From a virus, in the IMG/VR virus record IMGVR_UViG_3300005515_000045, positions 1 to 29,468 of that record: 29,468 bases of DNA; one strand, given 5' to 3'. Shown here one piece after another: positions 20,210-28,488 of this stretch (the first letter of the stretch is position 1; each line of letters opens with the position of its first letter). The notes under the pieces are model-generated. The model had not been told where the DNA came from and searched no databases. It saw nothing but the letters and a program-made list of their open reading frames with translations. The position numbers and the translations under genes were made by a program.

Positions 20210-23200
20210 CTATCGGGTGAACTGGTCCATGACCGTGCCGTCCTGCTTGATGGCCTTGGTCGTGATGACGTTGCCCGTCACCGAGACGCGCATGTAGTGA
20301 TACGGCGCGAGGCCGACGGCCATCAGCGGCTCGGTGCGGATGAAGTCGTTGCCTGGCGAGCCGCCACCGCCGGTCGTGTAGTAGACGACCCCGTTGGCGT
20401 CGTCCCGAACGCCGTTCGGATTGCCCACCGTCGCCTTGATCGGGTAGCTGCGCTCGTAGACGTGGTTGTGGCCCGAGAAAACGGCTTTGACCTTCCCGTA
20501 GTTCGAGAAGGTGTAGCGCAACGTGGGCCAGCTCGCGACGGCCGGGTGCTCCGACCGCGTGACGACAGGCGCGTGGGTGAAGACGAAGATGTTCTGCACG
20601 CCGCTGTCGGCCTGCGCGGCGGTCAGCACGTAGTTCAGCCAGTCGAGCTGGTGCTTGTAGAAGTAGTGGTCGTAGTTGTTCAGCGCGCCGTCGCACGTGT
20701 TGCAGGTCATCACGTCGTGGTTGTCGTCGTTGAGCCGCATGATGACGAACTGGCTGTTCTTGAACTTGAACGTGTAGTACATGAACGTGTCGTAGACCGC
20801 CGGGCTGGTGGTCGAGCACGCCAGGTTGTAGAACTCGGCGTCGGTGTAGTGCGGCACGCGGGTCGTCTGGTCGAGGAAGTAGCTCATCCGCGTGTGGTTC
20901 TGGATGCCCAGCGCCGCGATGTCGAAGACCGAGCACACGCCCTCACCGTAGGGATCCGGATACCACCCGCTGCCCCAGCCGGCATCGTGGTTGCCGATCA
21001 CCGGAAAGAAGAAGGTCGGCAGGCCCGCAGCCGGCGTCTTGCTCTTCAGCGGGGCGATCATCTGCGCGAGCGAGCCGCGGTCAGAGTCGCCCGGGCAGCC
21101 GCCGCGCTGCGTCCAGTTGGTCGTGTTGTAGAGCCCGGCGATCATGTCGCCCACGTGGATCACGAACGAGGCCGGCTCGACGACCATCTGCTGCACCAGA
21201 CCCGCGTGCACGGTGTTCCCGCCGCAGACGTTGCCGGCCCGGCTGTCGCCGTAGACCACAAAGTCGAAATCGAACCCGGTGGCCGGTGCGTCGACGGTCG
21301 TGAAGGTCCACGTCCGCGTGCCGCTCAGTCCGTTGCCCGCCACGTCTGTGATGAGCGTCGAGAGAGTGACCGTGTAGGTGGTCGCATAGGCGAGCGACGT
21401 GCTCGGCGTGAACACCGCCGTCGCGCCGTCGCACGAGATCGAGCCGGTCACGCCCCCCGAGAGTCCGAACGTGCCCGTCGTCACCGTGGCGCAATCCATC
21501 GCCTCGGAGAAGTTCGCCGTCACGCTCGAGCCGACAGCCACGAACGTGGCGCCCGGACCGGGGCTGGCCGTGAAGACAGTCGGCGAGACGGTGTCGACGA
21601 GGGCAGTCCGCGTGAACTCGTAGGCGCCGATCTCGTTCTTCGGACCCTGCGGGCGAGTCACCCACTTGAAGTCCTTCGTCACCGATGCGGTGTTGAAGCC
21701 GGTGTTGATCGCGGGGCTGTCGGGCGCCAACGTGAGCGGCGTGTTGCCCACGAACGTCTCGAACTTGGGATCGAGCACGCGGCTGTTGTCGGTGTGCCCG
21801 GTCAGCTCCTCGTACTCGACGAACCAATTCGCGGCGGACACCGGCGAGAACTCGCTGTTCGGGTGGAACTTCGGCGCGCCGTCGACCGTCCAGTACAGGT
21901 TGTCGTGGATGTTCAGCGTCCCGAAGTCGTCGAAGGCGTCCGCCGTCATCTTCACCAGCGGCAGGTTGACGCTGCCATAGACGATGTTGTTGGCCACCTC
22001 CACGGTGTCGCTGGCCTGGCCGACGATCGACTCGTTCGAGAAGAACAGCGACCCGTGCTGCACCCGACCGGTGTCGTAGCAGGTGTTGTTCAACACCTTG
22101 ATGTTCTGCGCGGACGACACCGCGGCGCAGGCGCGATCGGTGTGCAGCACCACGTTGTTGCGCATGATGCCGTCGTAGGCCTCGTACTCGCCGTCGAGCA
22201 GCAGCTCTTCGTCCGTCTCCTGCCCCATCATCATGGCGTGGTCGCCGATGTTGACGATCAGGTTGTTCTCGAAGATGGCGTTGCGGCAGTTGCCCTTGCA
22301 GTACATGCCGATCGAGGTGATGTCGTGCACGTAGTTCCCGGCGATGCGGATGCGGTCGGTCCCGACGCTGTCCACGCCCTGCGCGTTCTCGCTGATCGGC
22401 GTGATGCCGGCGTCTTGCCAGATCTCGTTGTCGATGACTTCGGCGTCGTTCGCCGTGCGGACCAGCTTGACCACATCGGCGAAGGAGCAGCACAGCCGGT
22501 TGCCCTGCAGGCGCACCTTCGGCGTGTCGATCTTTACGACGTTGCCGTCGCCCCCGCCAGTCGCGCTGCCGCGGATCTCCAGCCCGCTGACGGTCCAGTA
22601 CATGGCCGTGCAGTCGGTGTTTCCGCTCTCCTCCCTGTCGACCATGTCTTCACAGGCCTGCGTGTAGAAGTAGAGTGTCGGCCCGGTGCCGGTGCCGCGC
22701 ACGATCGGGCGCTCGCCGTTGTAGCCGCGCATGGTGATGCGCGCGGTCGACGTGCCCGGCCGGCTGATGAGCAGGGACTCGTTGTAGGTGCCGGCGCGGA
22801 TCTCGATGGTGTCGCCGGGGCTCACCAGGTTCTTCGCGAAGGTGATGGTCTGGAACGGCGTGTTCACCGTCAGACCGTTGTTCGAGTTGCTGCCGTTGTT
22901 CGCGACGAAGTAGGTCTTGCCCAGCGCCTCGAACTCCGGCGCGCCGATGTCGCGGATGACGCCGACCCGCGGGTGCCCCTGATAGGCGATTCGCGTCGCG
23001 CGCGACGGGTCGCCGGTGTTGATGACCGGCGACCCTTGGTTGACGGCCATCGACCACCGCGTGGCCTTGGTCGGCTCGGCGAGCAACAGCGGCGCGGCCG
23101 CGGTGCCGTGCTCGTCGCGGCTGATCGATCGGGCGGCGGTGATGTCCGCCACGTCCTGCTTCCACTTCGCGGTGCCACCATTGCGGTGGCAGAGGTTGTA

Positions 23201-24484
23201 GTCGATCGCGGCGATGTCCCCGTAGGTCAGCCCGGCGTCGTCGAAGCACTGTGCCGCCGCATTGCTGCCGGCCAGCTCGATCAGGTTGGAGCTGATGCCG
23301 TGGTTCACGCCCTGTGTGATCTGGATGCCCTTGCTGCCCGCGGTGCCGGCGGCCAGGTAGATCGAGTTGTTGCGCACCCAAATGGCATCGCTGACCAGGT
23401 CGCCGGTGCCCGGCGCCTTGCCCGGCGCGCGGATCGCCACGAAGTCATCCGCGGCCGCGTTTGAGCCGAGCTGGCTGTTGCGCACGACGACATTGTTGTC
23501 GATGTAGCAGCCCTGGCAGCTCGATGCGGCGATGCCGATGCCGCCGACGTTGCCAAGGGTGTTGCTGCGGATCGTCGCTGCCACGAAGCCTTCGATGCCG
23601 GCGCCGCTCGCGAATCCGTCCTCGAGGCTGATGCCCCAGCAGGCGGCCGTGGGGTCCGTCTCGGTGATCTCGTTGTCCACGATGGTCAGGCCCTTGTGGC
23701 GTCCGTTCGCCACGATGACCGGCGTCGCGCAGCGGCCGCCCGCGAGGTTGCCGGTGCGGGAGAATTCGTTGTGCTGCACCACGACACCCTGCGTGCCGTT
23801 GCCGCCGAACGCGCCGACCAGGCGCAGTGCGTGCTTCGTCGTGCAGCTCCCCGGGCTCGACGTGCAGTAGGCCGACGCGTTGTTGTCGAACCGGTTGTTC
23901 TCGATCCGCGCCGCGCACCCTGCGACGGCGCCCTCGCCGTTGTCGGCGATGCGCGAGTTCTTCAGGGCGACCGTCGTGCCAGAGCTGCAGGCGAAGCCGC
24001 TGGTGGCGAAACCGGTGAGGGTCACGCGGTCGACGGTCACGCCGTTCGCGGCCGTGCTGATGCCGCTCTGCCCGGTGCCGCCGCCCACGATGCTGACGTT
24101 CCGGACCGTGTAGCCGGTGCCGCTGGACAGGGTCAGCGCCGTCTGACCGGCGCGCGCCTCGCGCAGGATCGGCTTCTTCAGCCGGCACCCCTCCTTGCAG
24201 GTCTTCGGCGCGTAGGCGTCGATCGTGATGCCGCTGGTCAGTGCGGTCGCGACATCCGACCAGGCGCCGCCGGTGCAGGCCAGCAGCACGCGCGCCGAGC
24301 CGCCTGTGGCGGTGAGGCTCGCGGCCAGCGTGCGCTTCGGCGCGAGGTCCGAGAGGCCATCGTTGGCGTCGTTGCCGGCGGCGCACTTGTTGTCGGAGCC
24401 AGCCGCGCACTCGCAGGCGTAGATGGTCGCGCCCCATGCGGGCGCGGCGATGGCCAGGAACAGGGCGAGCAGGAGCTTCTTCAT
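20210..24484 (-). CDS. Spike-like protein: signal peptide, two beta-helices, Ig-like domain and metallophosphoesterase
   Basis: This frame encodes 1,424 residues from ATG 24484 (ATGA overlap with the upstream stop). Residues 1-19 look like a Sec signal peptide (MKKLLLALFLAIAAPAWGA), odd for a virion protein. Residues about 20-510 form a right-handed beta-helix with a DUF1565-like start (GNDANDGLSDLAPKRTL) and many cysteines. A second beta-helix starts near 524 (YFVANNGSNSNNGL). A Big_5/SbsA-like Ig domain occupies about 965-1065. The C-terminal part (about 1070-1424) is a calcineurin-like phosphoesterase close to purple acid phosphatases: D1080 in YGDSRAG, D1113 in HVGDM, G1164-NHD, H1304 in FTHAP and GHNHVYER at 1338-1345. 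The metal ligands appear complete. It may remove phosphate or cut phosphodiesters on the host surface. A lysogenic-conversion protein secreted from the cell is an alternative. Confidence 0.82.
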   Translation of the reverse strand: MKKLLLALFLAIAAPAWGATIYACECAAGSDNKCAAGNDANDGLSDLAPKRTLAASLTATGGSARVLLACTGGAWSDVATALTSGITIDAYAPKTCKEGCRLKKPILREARAGQTALTLSSGTGYTVRNVSIVGGGTGQSGISTAANGVTVDRVTLTGFATSGFACSSGTTVALKNSRIADNGEGAVAGCAARIENNRFDNNASAYCTSSPGSCTTKHALRLVGAFGGNGTQGVVVQHNEFSRTGNLAGGRCATPVIVANGRHKGLTIVDNEITETDPTAACWGISLEDGFASGAGIEGFVAATIRSNTLGNVGGIGIAASSCQGCYIDNNVVVRNSQLGSNAAADDFVAIRAPGKAPGTGDLVSDAIWVRNNSIYLAAGTAGSKGIQITQGVNHGISSNLIELAGSNAAAQCFDDAGLTYGDIAAIDYNLCHRNGGTAKWKQDVADITAARSISRDEHGTAAAPLLLAEPTKATRWSMAVNQGSPVINTGDPSRATRIAYQGHPRVGVIRDIGAPEFEALGKTYFVANNGSNSNNGLTVNTPFQTITFAKNLVSPGDTIEIRAGTYNESLLISRPGTSTARITMRGYNGERPIVRGTGTGPTLYFYTQACEDMVDREESGNTDCTAMYWTVSGLEIRGSATGGGDGNVVKIDTPKVRLQGNRLCCSFADVVKLVRTANDAEVIDNEIWQDAGITPISENAQGVDSVGTDRIRIAGNYVHDITSIGMYCKGNCRNAIFENNLIVNIGDHAMMMGQETDEELLLDGEYEAYDGIMRNNVVLHTDRACAAVSSAQNIKVLNNTCYDTGRVQHGSLFFSNESIVGQASDTVEVANNIVYGSVNLPLVKMTADAFDDFGTLNIHDNLYWTVDGAPKFHPNSEFSPVSAANWFVEYEELTGHTDNSRVLDPKFETFVGNTPLTLAPDSPAINTGFNTASVTKDFKWVTRPQGPKNEIGAYEFTRTALVDTVSPTVFTASPGPGATFVAVGSSVTANFSEAMDCATVTTGTFGLSGGVTGSISCDGATAVFTPSTSLAYATTYTVTLSTLITDVAGNGLSGTRTWTFTTVDAPATGFDFDFVVYGDSRAGNVCGGNTVHAGLVQQMVVEPASFVIHVGDMIAGLYNTTNWTQRGGCPGDSDRGSLAQMIAPLKSKTPAAGLPTFFFPVIGNHDAGWGSGWYPDPYGEGVCSVFDIAALGIQNHTRMSYFLDQTTRVPHYTDAEFYNLACSTTSPAVYDTFMYYTFKFKNSQFVIMRLNDDNHDVMTCNTCDGALNNYDHYFYKHQLDWLNYVLTAAQADSGVQNIFVFTHAPVVTRSEHPAVASWPTLRYTFSNYGKVKAVFSGHNHVYERSYPIKATVGNPNGVRDDANGVVYYTTGGGGSPGNDFIRTEPLMAVGLAPYHYMRVSVTGNVITTKAIKQDGTVMDQFTR

Positions 24485-25176
24485 GTGGCGGTCGCAGTGA
24501 CTTCGTAGGAGGTCCAGCCTTCGCCCACGCCGTTGGTGGCGCTGATGGCGAAGTAGCGGGCGCCGGCAGGCAGGCCCGTCACTAGGCGGCTGGTCGAGTT
24601 GGCGGCGAGAGCGATGGCGGTGGTGCCCGTGCCGCCCGGCTGCTGCTGGCCGGCTGTGCTGCCGTGGTACAGCGTCAGCGAGGTCAGCCCGCCCAGCGGC
24701 GTGCCGTCGGCGGCCGATTCCGGCAGCACCCAGGTCACGAGCACCTGGCCAGCGGCCTGCGGCACAGCGCCCACGTCGGTAGGCGCCGAGGGAACCGCGG
24801 TGGCGGCCGCCGTCTGCACCTGGACACTGCGGCTGACCGCGACCACGTCCTCACCGAAGCCAGTTGTGGCCGTCTCGGTGATGGTCAGGTGCCGCCCGGC
24901 GTCACCGGGGACCGGCGTGTACGTCGGCCCGATCTCGTCGGGGATGCCCACGCCGTCGATCGCGAAGAGCGGCAGCACGGTGATCGGATCGCCCGCGCTG
25001 TAGACGCCGCCGATGTAGCCGATCGGCACGCCCACCTGCGCCGTCAGCGCCGTCAGGCTCGGCGGAGAGACGAGAGCCGGCCCGACCTCGGCCGGCGGCG
25101 TGCTGATCGCCACGAACGCGGGCATCCACCGGCGCAGGCTCAGGCCGACCATCGGACCGGTGTGCAGCGCGCTCAT
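24481..25176 (-). CDS. FN3-like tail protein
   Basis: This frame encodes 231 residues. ATG 25176 overlaps the upstream stop, and its own stop overlaps the spike start (ATGA at both ends). The N-terminal part (start MSALHTGPMV) is followed by an Ig-like stretch at about 45-120 with PIGYIGGVYSAGD and DAGRHLTITETATTG. A C-terminal fibronectin type III-like domain covers about 133-231: PSAPTDVGAVPQAAGQVLVTW at its start and LVTGLPAGARYFAISATNGVG near the end. Such domains bind sugars weakly or act as spacers in phage tails. Placed just before the spike, it may be a connector for it or a small fibre. It has no catalytic motif. Confidence 0.65.
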   Translation of the reverse strand: MSALHTGPMVGLSLRRWMPAFVAISTPPAEVGPALVSPPSLTALTAQVGVPIGYIGGVYSAGDPITVLPLFAIDGVGIPDEIGPTYTPVPGDAGRHLTITETATTGFGEDVVAVSRSVQVQTAAATAVPSAPTDVGAVPQAAGQVLVTWVLPESAADGTPLGGLTSLTLYHGSTAGQQQPGGTGTTAIALAANSTSRLVTGLPAGARYFAISATNGVGEGWTSYEVTATAT

Positions 25177-26207
25177 GGGGCGTCGGGCGCGTAGAGGACC
25201 GTGATACGGCCGTTCACGCAGTTCGCGTTGTTCGAACGGACCAGCGTCAGGCGGGCGCCGGCCGTGATGCGATTCGCGTTGACCGTCGTCTGCTGTACCT
25301 GCGCGGCGCTGACAGCATTGGCTGCCGCGCCGAGCGGCGTGCCGTTGATTCGCACGGTGTACGTCGCGGTGCCGCTGTCGCAGTCCGTCACCACCGCGGT
25401 GACGGTGCCCGCGTGCGGCGCGTAGGGCAGCAGCACCACGGTGTCATTTCCGCCCAGCGGGAACTCGCGCACGATGGCCTTGACGGACAACGGCACCGGG
25501 TCGCCTTGCATGCGGTACAGCGCGCCGTCCCAATACCACTCGACGTAGGCGACGGCATTGGCAGGAAGGTCGAACGAGGTGACGAGCGCCTGCTTGGCCA
25601 CCGAGAAGGAACTCGGGATGGTGACGGTGAAGGTCGCGGCGCCGGTGTTCGTGATCTCCAGCCCGAAGGTCGTGCCCACCGGTGGCGTGCCGCTGAAGGT
25701 TAGCCCCGTCGCAGCCGTGATGGTCTTGGACTGCTTCAGCTTGCCCGTGTCGATCTGCGTGCCAGCGGCCATGTTCGTGCTGGTGGTTCGCACAGCACCG
25801 CCCAACACCGTCAGCCCGTTCAGCGTGGTGTCGGCCAGGGTGTCACCGGTCCTGCTGGCCTTCAGCGCGAGAGCAGTGAAGACCGCGCCACCCGACACCG
25901 CATTCGGCGATCCGCTGTTGACCGAGCCGTCGATCGTTCCGGCTCCGCCCGACGACGAGACAGCCACATTCCCATTGGCGTCGGGCGCTTGGCCGTTGAC
26001 TGTGCGCACGTAGCGCGCGTCGCCCTCGTCCTGCTTCAAGTACTGCTGGTGGGGATCAAGCGCATTCGAGTGCGTGGAGACGGCCGTGCCGATCGCGGTG
26101 GCCGTGTCCTGGGCCGACATGACGCCGAGGTCAGCGCGAATCTGCCCAAGCTGGGTGGGCGACGCGTCGCTGGGAGCGCCTCCGGGTTGCTGGATGCGAA
26201 GGGTCAT
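25173..26207 (-). CDS. Tail fibre-like protein
   Basis: This frame encodes 344 residues from ATG 26207, overlapping the upstream stop (ATGA). Residues about 1-110 are typical of a fibre shaft: helix, then DPHQQYLKQDEGDARYVRTVNG, a motif often seen where fibres join the tail, and a glycine- and serine-rich stretch with NSGSPNAVSGGAVFTALALK. The middle and end are beta-rich (TFTVTIPSSFSVAK, VRINGTPLGAAAN). It probably forms a trimeric fibre. Its neighbours, a fibre-tail adaptor-like protein before and an FN3 protein after, suit a complete appendage. Receptor specificity cannot be read from the sequence. Confidence 0.68.
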   Translation of the reverse strand: MTLRIQQPGGAPSDASPTQLGQIRADLGVMSAQDTATAIGTAVSTHSNALDPHQQYLKQDEGDARYVRTVNGQAPDANGNVAVSSSGGAGTIDGSVNSGSPNAVSGGAVFTALALKASRTGDTLADTTLNGLTVLGGAVRTTSTNMAAGTQIDTGKLKQSKTITAATGLTFSGTPPVGTTFGLEITNTGAATFTVTIPSSFSVAKQALVTSFDLPANAVAYVEWYWDGALYRMQGDPVPLSVKAIVREFPLGGNDTVVLLPYAPHAGTVTAVVTDCDSGTATYTVRINGTPLGAAANAVSAAQVQQTTVNANRITAGARLTLVRSNNANCVNGRITVLYAPDAP

Positions 26208-26602
26208 GATGCAAGCACCAGGTGGCCGACGTTGAAGAAGATGGCACCGCTGTTCAGCAGCAAAGCGCCGGCGGGGACCGGGTCAGCGCCCGGCGTGATG
26301 ACACCGATCACCGGCAGGCCGTCCCACTGCCGCTTCTCGCGCACGCGAACGCGGCCGTCCTGAACCAGCGTCTGGCCGCCCGAGGACACTGCCTCGACGC
26401 CCAGCACGTACTGCCGGCCGCGCTCCCCGCCGGTGACGGTCAGTTCGATCAGGCCGTCGACGCTCGCCTCGGCAAGCACCAGCACGCCGGGCTCGGCGCG
26501 CAGCGTGTAGACAACCGTCTCGGGCGCGACCTGCTCGGCGAAGGGCCGGAAGTCGAGCTCGATGACCAGCGTGTCGGAGGGGCGTTTTCCGTAGGCGCGC
26601 AT
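26204..26602 (-). CDS. Fibre-tail adaptor-like protein
   Basis: This frame encodes 132 residues. ATG 26602 overlaps the previous stop as TGATG; a GTG one codon upstream is also possible. The protein looks like one Ig-type beta sandwich: a DTLVIELDFRPFAEQV start, TVVYTLRAEPGVLV, then LIELTVTGGERGRQYVLGVEAVSSGGQTL. This matches the general pattern of the small phage proteins called fibre-tail adaptors (acidic start, PxGL-like turn, GG-x-x-G-x-x-Y strand). The last 40 residues add an extension (GALLLNSGAIFFNVGHLVLA). It lies directly between adaptor-like genes and a fibre gene, which agrees with a joining role. The match is by eye. Confidence 0.6.
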   Translation of the reverse strand: MRAYGKRPSDTLVIELDFRPFAEQVAPETVVYTLRAEPGVLVLAEASVDGLIELTVTGGERGRQYVLGVEAVSSGGQTLVQDGRVRVREKRQWDGLPVIGVITPGADPVPAGALLLNSGAIFFNVGHLVLAS

Positions 26603-27216
26603 CACATCCAGCTCGAAACGTGGGGCCGCTTGGAGCGGCCGTAGCCGCGCTCCACGTCCCGCTTCACGCTGTCGATGCGCCGCTCGAACAACCCGCCCTG
26701 CGCCATCGCAAGGGTGTTGTCCGACCAGTCACGCCGGGGCAGCAGGCACAGCGTCGCAATGGCGCCGTGGGCGATGTCGGCGACGTGCTGCGCCAGGTCG
26801 TCCGGCCATTCCTGGCTGGTGAGCGCGGGCCGCACGGCGATGTCGGTCAGGATCTCGATGCCCTCGGCGCCGGGCACCGGGTTCACCGAGAACGAGAGCT
26901 GGCCCGACGCCATGTAGATGAAGCTGGTCGACCGGCGCTGCCGCGCTGCTGCGCGGCCCGCGGTGCCGCGCAGGACATCCACATCCCGGCCGGCGACGGT
27001 CGCGCCCATGATGCGCACCAGTTCCTCCCCGTCGCCGAGCTGCAGCGCGTAGTCCTTGACCAGGGCGGCCGACAGGATCGGTTCGCACTCGTAGTTCCAG
27101 GCGAGCGTTTCCTCGCAGAACCGCCGCGCGGCCTTGATGACGTGGTCGATCGCGAGCGCATCGGGGCAGCTCTGCGCCGAGGGCAGCACGTGAGGGAGGA
27201 AGGCGTCCCACTCCAT
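26602..27216 (-). CDS. Head-tail adaptor or tail-tube-like protein 2
   Basis: This frame encodes 204 residues from ATG 27216, with AGGAG seven bases before it inside the TAG stop region of the upstream gene. An N-terminal helical part (about 1-60, with DHVIKAARRFCEETLAW) is followed by strands (SFIYMASGQLSFSVNP, EGIEILTDIAVRP) and a C-terminal helix bundle (WPDDLAQHVADIAHGAI, RDWSDNTLAM, RRIDSVKRDVERGYG). The same helix-strand-helix order occurs in the neighbouring 263-residue protein, so they may be related adaptor proteins. Podoviruses use a ring of such helix-rich proteins between portal and tail. I recognise no named family with certainty. Confidence 0.55.
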   Translation of the reverse strand: MEWDAFLPHVLPSAQSCPDALAIDHVIKAARRFCEETLAWNYECEPILSAALVKDYALQLGDGEELVRIMGATVAGRDVDVLRGTAGRAAARQRRSTSFIYMASGQLSFSVNPVPGAEGIEILTDIAVRPALTSQEWPDDLAQHVADIAHGAIATLCLLPRRDWSDNTLAMAQGGLFERRIDSVKRDVERGYGRSKRPHVSSWM

Positions 27217-27225
27217 GGCGGGCTC

Positions 27226-28017
27226 CTACTTGGCGACCCCGACGGGGTCAGGGGCGAAGGGGAGGCGCGTCAGGTTCGGGCTGCTGCCGGTCAGGGAAGC
27301 CACCTTGGCGTTCAGCGAGCCCGTGAAGAGGTTCGTGAAGGCGGCGGCCTTGTTGCCGTCCGCCCACTGCGTGTCCTTCATGTTGGCCCGCGCCACCACG
27401 TAGTTCACCAGGTCGTCGACATACTGGTCGGCGAGGCTGATCCGGAGCGTGCTCGCGCCGTCGGCGGCGTAGAGCGGAGCCTCGGGGGTGCCGGTGTTCG
27501 GGATCTTGGCGGGCTGGGCGATCCAGGCGATCCGCGCCCACACCGGCGTGGTCGCGTGAGCGCCAGGCGTGACGTGGAAGTGCAGCGGCGTCGCCGGGTC
27601 GTAGAAGTAGGACCGCACGACGGTCTTCTTGACCGTGTGCCAGCTCGGGTCCAGCGTATCGAGGCTGTCGCCGTCGATCACGCGGATGGCTGCGCCAGGC
27701 GTCTGGCCGTCGGCGCCCATGTTGCACCACGCGCGCAGCAGCTGGACCCCGCGCAGCGTTGCGACCGGCAGCGTGCCGTCGGCCTGGATGCAGTCGGCCG
27801 GCGCGATCTCCTCGATGCTCTGCAGCGTGCCCGGCTTGAGCTTGATGGCGTCGATGCGCGAGCACGCCGCCGGCAGGAACTTCGTGATGGCCATCTCGGC
27901 GTCGCCGAGCCAGTCCACCAGCTCAGTTTCAGACCAGCGGTTGAACTGCGGCACGCTGTCCTGCAGGAGGACAGAGACGCGCCGCAGCACCTCGCGGACG
28001 AGCGCCGTCGCGGCCAT
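27226..28017 (-). CDS. Phage adaptor protein (DUF6682-like)
   Basis: This frame encodes 263 residues from ATG 28017, three bases after the upstream stop. The N-terminal 60 residues resemble DUF6682 proteins of phages: ALVREVLRRVSVLLQD, then RWSETELVDWLGDAEMAITK and a conserved-looking LKPGTLQSIEEI. The middle is beta-rich with the turn FHVTPGAHATTPVWARIAW; the end has paired helices (ISLADQYVDDLVNYVVARA, DTQWADGNKAAAFTNLF). The family is thought to join the portal to the tail. The position after capsid genes and before fibre genes agrees. The spacing of nine bases to the next gene holds its ribosome binding site. Confidence 0.68.
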   Translation of the reverse strand: MAATALVREVLRRVSVLLQDSVPQFNRWSETELVDWLGDAEMAITKFLPAACSRIDAIKLKPGTLQSIEEIAPADCIQADGTLPVATLRGVQLLRAWCNMGADGQTPGAAIRVIDGDSLDTLDPSWHTVKKTVVRSYFYDPATPLHFHVTPGAHATTPVWARIAWIAQPAKIPNTGTPEAPLYAADGASTLRISLADQYVDDLVNYVVARANMKDTQWADGNKAAAFTNLFTGSLNAKVASLTGSSPNLTRLPFAPDPVGVAK

Positions 28018-28020
28018 CGC

Positions 28021-28419
28021 TCAGTCCGGCACCTTGAAGAAGGCGACGATCTGCTCGAGCACGACTTCCTTCTTGCTGTCCTTGTCGATGCCCGGGATCT
28101 CGTTTTCGCGCGCGAAGTCGAGCAGGTGCGCCTTCGTCAGCGTGCGCAGGTCCAGCTTCGTGTCGCCATCGCCCTGCGTCAGGATGTAGGGGGAAGTGGC
28201 GTCCGGATCGTCGTCGTCATCGTCGACATTCGGCGCGGGCTCGGTGCCGAAGACACGGTAGGCCTCGGGAATGCCGAGCAGCAGCTTGCTGGCCGGGCCG
28301 TCGGGCACGTCGCACACCACGTTGCCTTCGGCATCGGGCGTGAACTTGAGCTTCAGCTTCAGGGCCGGCAGATCGACGACGATCGGCGCGGTGCGCTTGT
28401 ATGCGTGGAGGGTGGTCAT
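28021..28419 (-). CDS. Acidic HeH-domain protein
   Basis: This frame encodes 132 residues. I chose ATG 28419, which has AAGGACGAG just before it, over a longer start at 28470 that would run through the terminator hairpin. Residues 1-60 are a small beta domain (MTTLHAYKRTAPIVVDL). A run of aspartates at 66-71 is an acidic linker. Residues about 94-130 look like a HeH/SAP/LEM-type helix-extension-helix domain (LTKAHLLDFARENEIPG, then KKEVVLEQIVAFF), which in other phage proteins binds nucleic acid or a partner. It is the first gene after the capsid terminator. Its role may be head completion or contact with packaged DNA; this is not known. Confidence 0.65.
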   Translation of the reverse strand: MTTLHAYKRTAPIVVDLPALKLKLKFTPDAEGNVVCDVPDGPASKLLLGIPEAYRVFGTEPAPNVDDDDDDPDATSPYILTQGDGDTKLDLRTLTKAHLLDFARENEIPGIDKDSKKEVVLEQIVAFFKVPD

Positions 28420-28432
28420 GTTCTCGTCCTTC

Positions 28433-28461
28433 AAAAGAGGGGCGGGCATTGCGCCCACCCC
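28433..28461 (-). terminator. Intrinsic terminator after the capsid genes
   Basis: On the minus strand a 9-base stem (28461-28453 with 28447-28439, GGGGTGGGC against GCCCGCCCC, one U-G wobble) closes a five-base GCAAT loop. The stem is followed directly by TCTTTT. This is the best intrinsic terminator in the window. It lies between the capsid-adjacent gene (stop at 28489) and the HeH gene (start 28419). It would lower transcription of everything downstream relative to the abundant capsid, and read-through would set the ratio. Confidence 0.8.
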
Positions 28462-28488
28462 AAACCCCATGGCAACGGAGCCCGGCGA

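Noticed and set aside
19217-23464. Plus-strand open frame of 1,415 codons opposite the spike gene
   Set aside because: Its sequence is a monotone of R, V, H and D, while the minus strand encodes a protein with clear signal peptide, beta-helix and phosphoesterase motifs. Great length alone is a result of GC bias here.
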